Shown here piece by piece: positions 7,901 through 10,109 of a DNA stretch of 10,109 nucleotides. The stretch is from positions 1,236 through 11,344 of the forward strand of contig JALWAF010000069.1 of assembly GCA_027016355.1 (NCBI GenBank). The letters are read 5' to 3'. Position 1 is the first letter of the stretch; the number at the start of each line of letters is the position of its first letter. This DNA is from Candidatus Moraniibacteriota bacterium. Lineage in GTDB: Bacteria; Patescibacteriota; Minisyncoccia; Moranbacterales; GCA-2747515. The translations under genes and the position numbers were made by a program. The notes under the pieces are model-generated. The model did not search any database and was not told the origin of the DNA. It worked only from the letters and a program-made list of their open reading frames with translations.

Positions 7901-9605
7901 TGCAGGATTTTATGAGCCGGTCAGTATAGGTGATTTTATCTGGGAAGACATGAATGCAAATGGTGTGCAGGATGCTGGTGAAAATGGTATAGAGGGAGTA
8001 GTTCTTAATCTTTTGGACGGTAGCGGTAATCCTGTTGACGATCCTAATAATCCTGGTACAGCATATATAGTTGTAACTGGAGCTGATGGAAGTTACACAT
8101 TTGAAAACTTAATTCCTGGAGACTATATGGTTGAAATTATTCCTCCAGTAACTTACAATATTTCTCCTCAGTCCCAGGGAGGGGATGTGACGGTGGATAG
8201 CGATTTTTCCAGTGCTAATCAAAGAACATCAATAATAACATTAAATAGCGGCGACAGTACTCTTGATGTTGATGGTGGTTTATATCGCACAGCAAGCATT
8301 GGAGACAAGGTTTGGCGTGATGATGAACGTGACGGAATGCAAGCGGATTGGGAGCCTGGATTGGAAGGTGTGACTGTGGCACTTTTGGACGGTAGCGGTA
8401 ATCCTGTTGACGATCCTAATAATCCTGGTACAGCATATATAGTTGTAACTGGAGCTGATGGAAGTTACATATTTGAAAACTTAATTCCGGGAGAGTATCA
8501 AGTAAAGTTTGATCCTCCTTCTGATCATAACCCTTCAGATAAAAATCAAGGAGGAGATGACACTAAGGACAGTGATATTGATACAACAACTCTTACAACT
8601 GATACAATCACTGTGGTGTCTGGGGAAGTTAATACAATAACTGATGCTGGATTTTATGCGCCTTATGCTAATGTCTTTGATCCGCCAAGCGCACTCAAAA
8701 CAGTTAATGAAATTGGTGAAAATGAGATTGAATGGAAAATGGTCTGGATTAATAATGGAAACATGACTGCAATTGCAGTGCAGATTCTTGATGATATACC
8801 AACAGGCACAACGTATGTTCCAGATAGTTTTGTATGTGATGCTCGTGGAAATTCTTCTACAACGATATGCACATATGACGTAATGGAAAATCGTGTACGT
8901 TGGGAAGGAAATATTGATTATGATGAAGGTGCAACGGATGAATTAGACGCACCAAATGCAGTTGTGTTGACGTATCGAACAACTGTGCCGACAGAATTAG
9001 AAACAATCAGTAATCAAGCGCGTGCATTTTGGGATGCAAATGGAGATGGTGCTGTTGCAGATGATATAGCGCGTGGACAATCTAGCGTTCTTTCTAATGA
9101 TCCCGACACTAGAGAATCTTCAGATGCAACAGTTTGGATACGCAATACTGGCACAGGCACTGGTTCTATTGGTAATTATATTTGGTTGGATCGTGATGGT
9201 GATGGAAAACAGGATAAAGATGAAGAAGGATTGGAAAACATACATGTAAAACTTACATGGGCTGGTCCTGATGGACGCTTTGGTACGGATGATGATGAAA
9301 TATGGAGGACTGACACTAATCATAATGGACATTATCTTTTTGAAAATTTACCAGCAGGTAAGTATAAAGTAAAAGTACGTGAACGAGATGTCGCAAAATA
9401 TATACAAACATATGAACACGGTAGCAATCTCAATAATCAAATTGAAATCACGCTTAGGGATGGCAAATATTACAAAAAAGCAGATTTTGGTTATATGAGT
9501 AAAGAGGCAGAACTGGCAAAGACTGGAGATAATACAATTTTGTGGCTTATTACAGTTTTGATAACTATCATGACAGGGCTTGGTATTCGAAAACACTTTG
9601 TGTAG
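1887..9605 (+). CDS. Giant secreted, sortase-anchored surface protein with DUF11 and SdrD B-like repeats, 2572 aa
   Basis: This is a predicted cell-surface stalk or adhesin. Order of parts: Sec signal peptide (1-34, cleavage after AVA); N-terminal beta domain (about 35-180); DUF11-like domains at about 182-340, 342-495 and 496-655; alternating DUF11 subtypes A and B from 656 to 1766; four SdrD B-like domains (1768-1886, 1890-2008, 2013-2133, 2137-2257); a further DUF11-like domain (about 2258-2418); a fifth B-like domain (2427-2536); LAKTG (2543-2547), a hydrophobic helix (about 2551-2567) and the tail RKHFV. B-like domains carry D-x-N/D-x-N/D-G loops and QGGDD..DSD motifs, as in calcium-binding B domains of staphylococcal Sdr proteins. 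The protein is rich in Asp, Asn, Thr and Ser, poor in Lys and Arg, and has only four cysteines. No ligand-binding domain is recognisable. The start is set by the signal peptide; no Shine-Dalgarno motif is present. The downstream sortase is its likely processing enzyme. Adhesin function is inference; surface location is well supported. Confidence 0.93.
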   Translation: MKTRNLFSRLLSSFVLSGITGIAVFSFLINTAVADPVLDVSVSPGLILLGGQASYTVSVTNTDSNDKGYNLSFSSVFSSDRTDPEGQVAFYSASDSRGELAPSSSITDLVIGDTTIEFLNIKDLSPNETYTFTLTVDMSGDATWEAMDDLIHNITATVNTMPDGSGSDVEGTASDTSDVLPIALVDKIVHQSTGVEQATGTIDRPYEYEIDVQNNYTNATDSVVVTDTLPDGIEYLGVTSGHSCTDTRDNATGITTIVCNLGTMAAGAREEIRFDAGIRYDYFGTDNGGTNRVHDDFDGTPATGTPIPDKTVLTNHVDLTAQYQGSTITTQSDDAPVTAAYATVSKSANVSDGGNGDTVNYTLTYTTSEYYNIIDDDTDDNSSSITIHDILPDGQTYIAGSASPTPTNTVTENGDGTTDIYWNSSVLNALAHSSSFNITFSATIDNNWNNGTQIVAADRMTNTVDSHGEWDDQVDSGRANAMTNSSASASFGMETPQITKEVEDPNNPGTWIDATDAVVGDTMRFRVRFNTNDGANPIVSNVNLGNIVVTDWLPPGMSYNNDAVETYSASGDFTDGGDPDTESAVTIGSLNGVEWTLGDISQGGWWQAIFTAKVDDSSSVTEGAEVNNIWKMTGENSFSQAYSDRDTVAVSYHEPHLVLSKNITSAPNPLKPGDTIEYTVTINNTGQATAKDVLFKDTVDDFMNDATPTVSSITLNGTALTEGTDYTSPTFNSGTREFAIDFDDGAIETNIPAGETLLIVYQVTVDSDAGAGQLLDNIATVSYDTQKDGSGRTVAGTVNINDDNTDNALTQLPNLTTTKNSSAGPYAIGEVITYNIDVVVPQGQIAYWPELEDIFDMDGISYVAGSASLTNVSGTPVASATFDGSTNPDPIITTAGSDRTSLLWNLANSIDNRGQATDYVFRLSFNVRYTGLEDNGTDWEFFPPTANDQIDNTATVGWADYSAGSRTTNHNVNTNTAAVDIDQPLLATTKTITSAGPYTAGSSIDYQVVITNTGYDTAYDITWGDAITTFVDHATLTSVTHSVNGALVSGTDFQENFGSNPLSIDFDGGSSDTNLAPGETITIVYSATIGNGVGAGANVTNTEDVDWSSQDGVVSGERIYDDSSAESGYTNDTDSANATIGNASIVKTIVYQASGSAETGETVNYRLRVTVPAETVLYSPTIQDVIATDGMEFVNGSTQVTLVSGNPEVSATISTAPTVDSATPTPGATITFTFDNDIDNANSGAQGDADYIFDVTYQVIVTGVDDASNWISNPSSSSNTATLQWSDGSSNHFVNDTANLTIVYPHLVLAKNFDVENVSGGDTVTATVTITNDGTGTAYELDSGADFTDTMPVGFTNPQIVSVTHSSNGALASPADYTFTATGNDFEIEYNSANTDLAPGETLTITYTTDIDPLIGAGINISNLADVDYSSMSGNQPHERVFDDTNSNDGTDDQDSDNVITANATMTKTTSLGTNEATIGENFDYLITVDVPQNTTVYNASIQDTIPDGLTVTGTSQTPNVGTVTATEQPDGTTPITWNIGDVSNNPVDQIILTIHVRVDNNYSNGDLLDGLPAGIDGDGQDILTNNGVFNWDDTDVSGTNHTINDSENITIVEPHPTITKDVNDNTAGIGDTMQYTVTIANDGTSTLYNINWNDTLPAELFDAPNSPTLVSVTHSTDGLLTEGTDYNSDFSANPVTINFNVVPETSLAPGESVVIRYDAEVENTVHAGDVLTNDANVSFSASQPNSNPNRRSYYGSDQESITIATTSIGDKVWYDKNGNGLQDAGESGIANIAVHLLDNAGNPMDDPLNPGTPYIVQTDASGEYLFSNLSAGNYQVHFDYVGYAISPQNQGGDDAVDSDINIATGTTDTFALAHDEHITNVDAGFIPGSISGLTWVDINGDGVQNGSDTWQTGVTVRLLDENGNAVDDPLNPGTPYVVVTNGAGGYIFENLPAGNYQVQFDIPTGFNATTQDQGGDDNADSDVNATGRTSTISLAAGETNNTIDAGFYEPVSIGDFIWEDMNANGVQDAGENGIEGVVLNLLDGSGNPVDDPNNPGTAYIVVTGADGSYTFENLIPGDYMVEIIPPVTYNISPQSQGGDVTVDSDFSSANQRTSIITLNSGDSTLDVDGGLYRTASIGDKVWRDDERDGMQADWEPGLEGVTVALLDGSGNPVDDPNNPGTAYIVVTGADGSYIFENLIPGEYQVKFDPPSDHNPSDKNQGGDDTKDSDIDTTTLTTDTITVVSGEVNTITDAGFYAPYANVFDPPSALKTVNEIGENEIEWKMVWINNGNMTAIAVQILDDIPTGTTYVPDSFVCDARGNSSTTICTYDVMENRVRWEGNIDYDEGATDELDAPNAVVLTYRTTVPTELETISNQARAFWDANGDGAVADDIARGQSSVLSNDPDTRESSDATVWIRNTGTGTGSIGNYIWLDRDGDGKQDKDEEGLENIHVKLTWAGPDGRFGTDDDEIWRTDTNHNGHYLFENLPAGKYKVKVRERDVAKYIQTYEHGSNLNNQIEITLRDGKYYKKADFGYMSKEAELAKTGDNTILWLITVLITIMTGLGIRKHFV
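3852..7184 (+). repeat. Alternating two-type DUF11 domain array (A-B-A-B-A-B-A)
   Basis: Residues 656-1766 of the surface protein contain seven domains of about 150-170 residues in which two subtypes alternate. Type A starts near 656, 985, 1306 and 1616. It carries a run like VSVTHSxNG, then a GTDY-type segment, [LI][AP][PA]GE followed by a strand ending in IVY-type residues, and an AG-x-N segment. Type B starts near 814, 1143 and 1463. It has (I/V)GE or TGE, a V-V-P strand and a closing (N)H-x-N segment followed by an I..P boundary. The A-to-A spacing is about 329, 321 and 310 residues. The subtype labels are mine; all appear to belong to the DUF11/conserved-repeat superfamily of Ig-like beta sandwiches. 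Confidence 0.75.
8010..8122 (+). repeat. 113-bp near-identical direct repeat, copy 1 (B-like unit 3)
   Basis: This segment matches 8382-8494 at 111 of 113 positions; the differences are at 8098 (c against t) and 8117 (t against g). The offset is 372 bp, exactly 124 codons, so both copies are in the same frame. It encodes the central strand region of B-like unit 3, from LLDGSG to about PGD. Similarity drops sharply on both sides. Confidence 0.95.
8382..8494 (+). repeat. 113-bp near-identical direct repeat, copy 2 (B-like unit 4)
   Basis: This is the second copy of the segment at 8010-8122. One of the two substitutions changes an amino acid (SYTFEN becomes SYIFEN) and the other is silent (proline codon, cct to ccg). 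Recombination between the copies would remove or add exactly one 124-residue repeat without breaking the frame. Confidence 0.95.
9513..9602 (+). other. C-terminal sorting signal: LAKTG, hydrophobic helix, basic tail
   Basis: Residues 2543-2572 form the tripartite cell-wall sorting signal: pentapeptide LAKTG, a hydrophobic stretch (about 2551-2567, ILWLITVLIT onwards) and the tail RKHFV. A sortase would cleave between Thr and Gly. Ala in place of Pro gives the LAxTG variant known for class E sortases. Only six residues separate the last beta domain from LAKTG, with no proline-rich or Ser-Asp wall-spanning linker. Confidence 0.88.
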
Positions 9606-9630
9606 TTCGTTATTTGTGTGAAAAAATATG

Positions 9631-9678
9631 AAGTAATTTTTGATAGTGTTTTTATCGCATTACAAAAATACTTGTTTT
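9631..9678 (+). terminator. Possible weak terminator after the giant surface-protein gene
   Basis: The arms aagtaatttttg (9631-9642) and caaaaatactt (9663-9673) pair over 11 bp with one bulged A and a 20-base loop, followed by gtttt. It lies 26 bp after the stop. The stem is almost all A-T and the T-tract is interrupted, so it may be partial or accidental. Confidence 0.3.
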
Positions 9679-9724
9679 GGTGGTGTGTGGTATGTGATAT
9701 TGTAAATTGAATAATAATGTTGAA

Positions 9725-10109
9725 ATGATTAAGAATATGCGTGTAATAAGAATATTCAAAAAATACAAAAAAGTGTTGTTGGTTTTGGTGTTTCTTTTTG
9801 GTTATGTAATGTTTTGGAGTTGGTTTTTTGGTGAGCGAGATGTTGCAATTGAAGAAAATTCAACAAAACAAAAAGAGATTAGCATCTCAGAAAAAGAAAA
9901 AACTTCAAAACATAATAAAAAAGAAAAACAGTTCACAGAATTCGGTGATTTTTGGATTCAAATTGATACTGATGAAGTACATATCAAAGCTCCGATAGTT
10001 GAAGGTGTGACAGATGAGGAATTAGCTAAAGGTGTGGGACATCACAAAACAACTGCATTTCCAAATAGGGAGGGCGGTAATGTAGTTTTGTCTGGACACA
10101 GGTGGAGAT
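9725..10109 (+). CDS. Sortase, N-terminal part (3' truncated by window edge)
   Basis: The frame is open from ATG 9725 to the window edge (128 full codons). It has a basic N-terminus, a transmembrane segment at about residues 17-35 (VLLVLVFLFGYVMFWSWFF), a charged Lys/Glu-rich linker to about 72, and the start of a sortase beta barrel: GDFWIQI (74-80), APIVEGV (89-95), ELAKGVGHH (99-107) and GNVVLSGHRW (118-127). H125 in the GHR motif is the predicted catalytic histidine. The catalytic Cys and Arg lie beyond the window, so the class cannot be fixed. Anchored outside the membrane, it would cleave the LAKTG signal of the protein encoded 119 bp upstream and transfer it to a surface nucleophile. 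ATG 9725 is chosen because the earlier ATG at 9717 meets a stop after three codons. ATG 9737 is a possible alternative start. No Shine-Dalgarno motif is visible. Confidence 0.88.
   Translation, partial: MIKNMRVIRIFKKYKKVLLVLVFLFGYVMFWSWFFGERDVAIEENSTKQKEISISEKEKTSKHNKKEKQFTEFGDFWIQIDTDEVHIKAPIVEGVTDEELAKGVGHHKTTAFPNREGGNVVLSGHRWR

Larger units (their letters stand above)
7188..8657 (+). repeat. Four tandem SdrD B-like domains
   Basis: Residues 1768-2257 form four consecutive units of about 120 residues. Each starts with a strand like SIGDKVW, followed by a candidate calcium loop, a P..DDP.NPGT.Y segment, an F.NL..G.Y.V segment, QGGD..DSD, and a closing D(A/G)G(F/L). Candidate loops start at D1776, D1898, D2021 and D2145. 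The fourth loop (DDERDGMQADWE) departs from the D-x-N-x-N-G-x-Q-D pattern of the first three. By sequence, units 1 and 2 resemble each other (DDPLNPGTPY), as do units 3 and 4 (DDPNNPGTAY). A fifth, more divergent unit lies apart at residues 2427-2536 and has an extra GPDGRFGTDDDE insertion. Confidence 0.85.

Noticed and set aside
1887..9605. Type IX secretion (Bacteroidota) explanation for the giant DUF11/SdrD-B protein, considered because the missing Shine-Dalgarno motifs also fit Bacteroidota.
   Set aside because: The C-terminus is a LAKTG sorting signal with a hydrophobic helix and basic tail, and a sortase follows; no type IX C-terminal domain is seen.
9672..9700. Possible promoter for the sortase: TTGTTT (9672-9677) and TGATAT (9695-9700) with 17-base spacing.
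   Set aside because: Both boxes are poor matches and AT-rich sequence yields such pairs by chance; the sortase could equally be read through from the surface-protein gene.

Overview
The window is AT-rich and every recognisable gene lies on the + strand. The best fit is a member of the candidate phyla radiation (Patescibacteria). The evidence is the style of the GT4 glycosyltransferase, a very large DUF11/SdrD-B surface protein ending in a LAKTG sorting signal, an adjacent sortase, and translation starts without Shine-Dalgarno motifs. This placement is inferred from protein style, since no marker gene is present. The reading frames are clean under the standard bacterial code: TGA ends the glycosyltransferase and never occurs inside the 2572-codon surface-protein gene. 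That argues against the UGA-glycine code of Gracilibacteria and Absconditabacteria.

Layout. Positions 1-130 hold the 3' end of a gene resembling the C-terminus of an alpha/beta hydrolase, closed by an AT-rich hairpin terminator (137-166). Next comes a three-gene, closely spaced group: a GT4 glycosyltransferase (193-1359), an unrecognised 151-residue protein with one N-terminal membrane segment (1402-1857), and a 2572-residue secreted, wall-anchored protein (1887-9605) that fills three quarters of the window. After a 119-base gap with a weak hairpin, a sortase gene starts at 9725. It is cut by the window edge just after its catalytic histidine.

The giant protein reads, in order: Sec signal peptide; N-terminal beta domain; three DUF11-like domains; a run in which two DUF11 subtypes alternate (A-B-A-B-A-B-A); four SdrD B-like domains with calcium-loop motifs; one more DUF11-like domain; a fifth B-like domain; and LAKTG, a hydrophobic helix and a basic tail. 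Two of the B-like domains share a sharply bounded, nearly identical 113-bp segment, a sign of recent gene conversion.

Working model (inference): the giant protein is exported by Sec, its LAKTG motif is processed by the sortase encoded next door, and the product is a long rigid stalk or adhesin on the cell surface, perhaps for contact with a host or partner cell. The glycosyltransferase may make an envelope glycolipid or glycan, but nothing in the sequence ties it directly to the adhesin.
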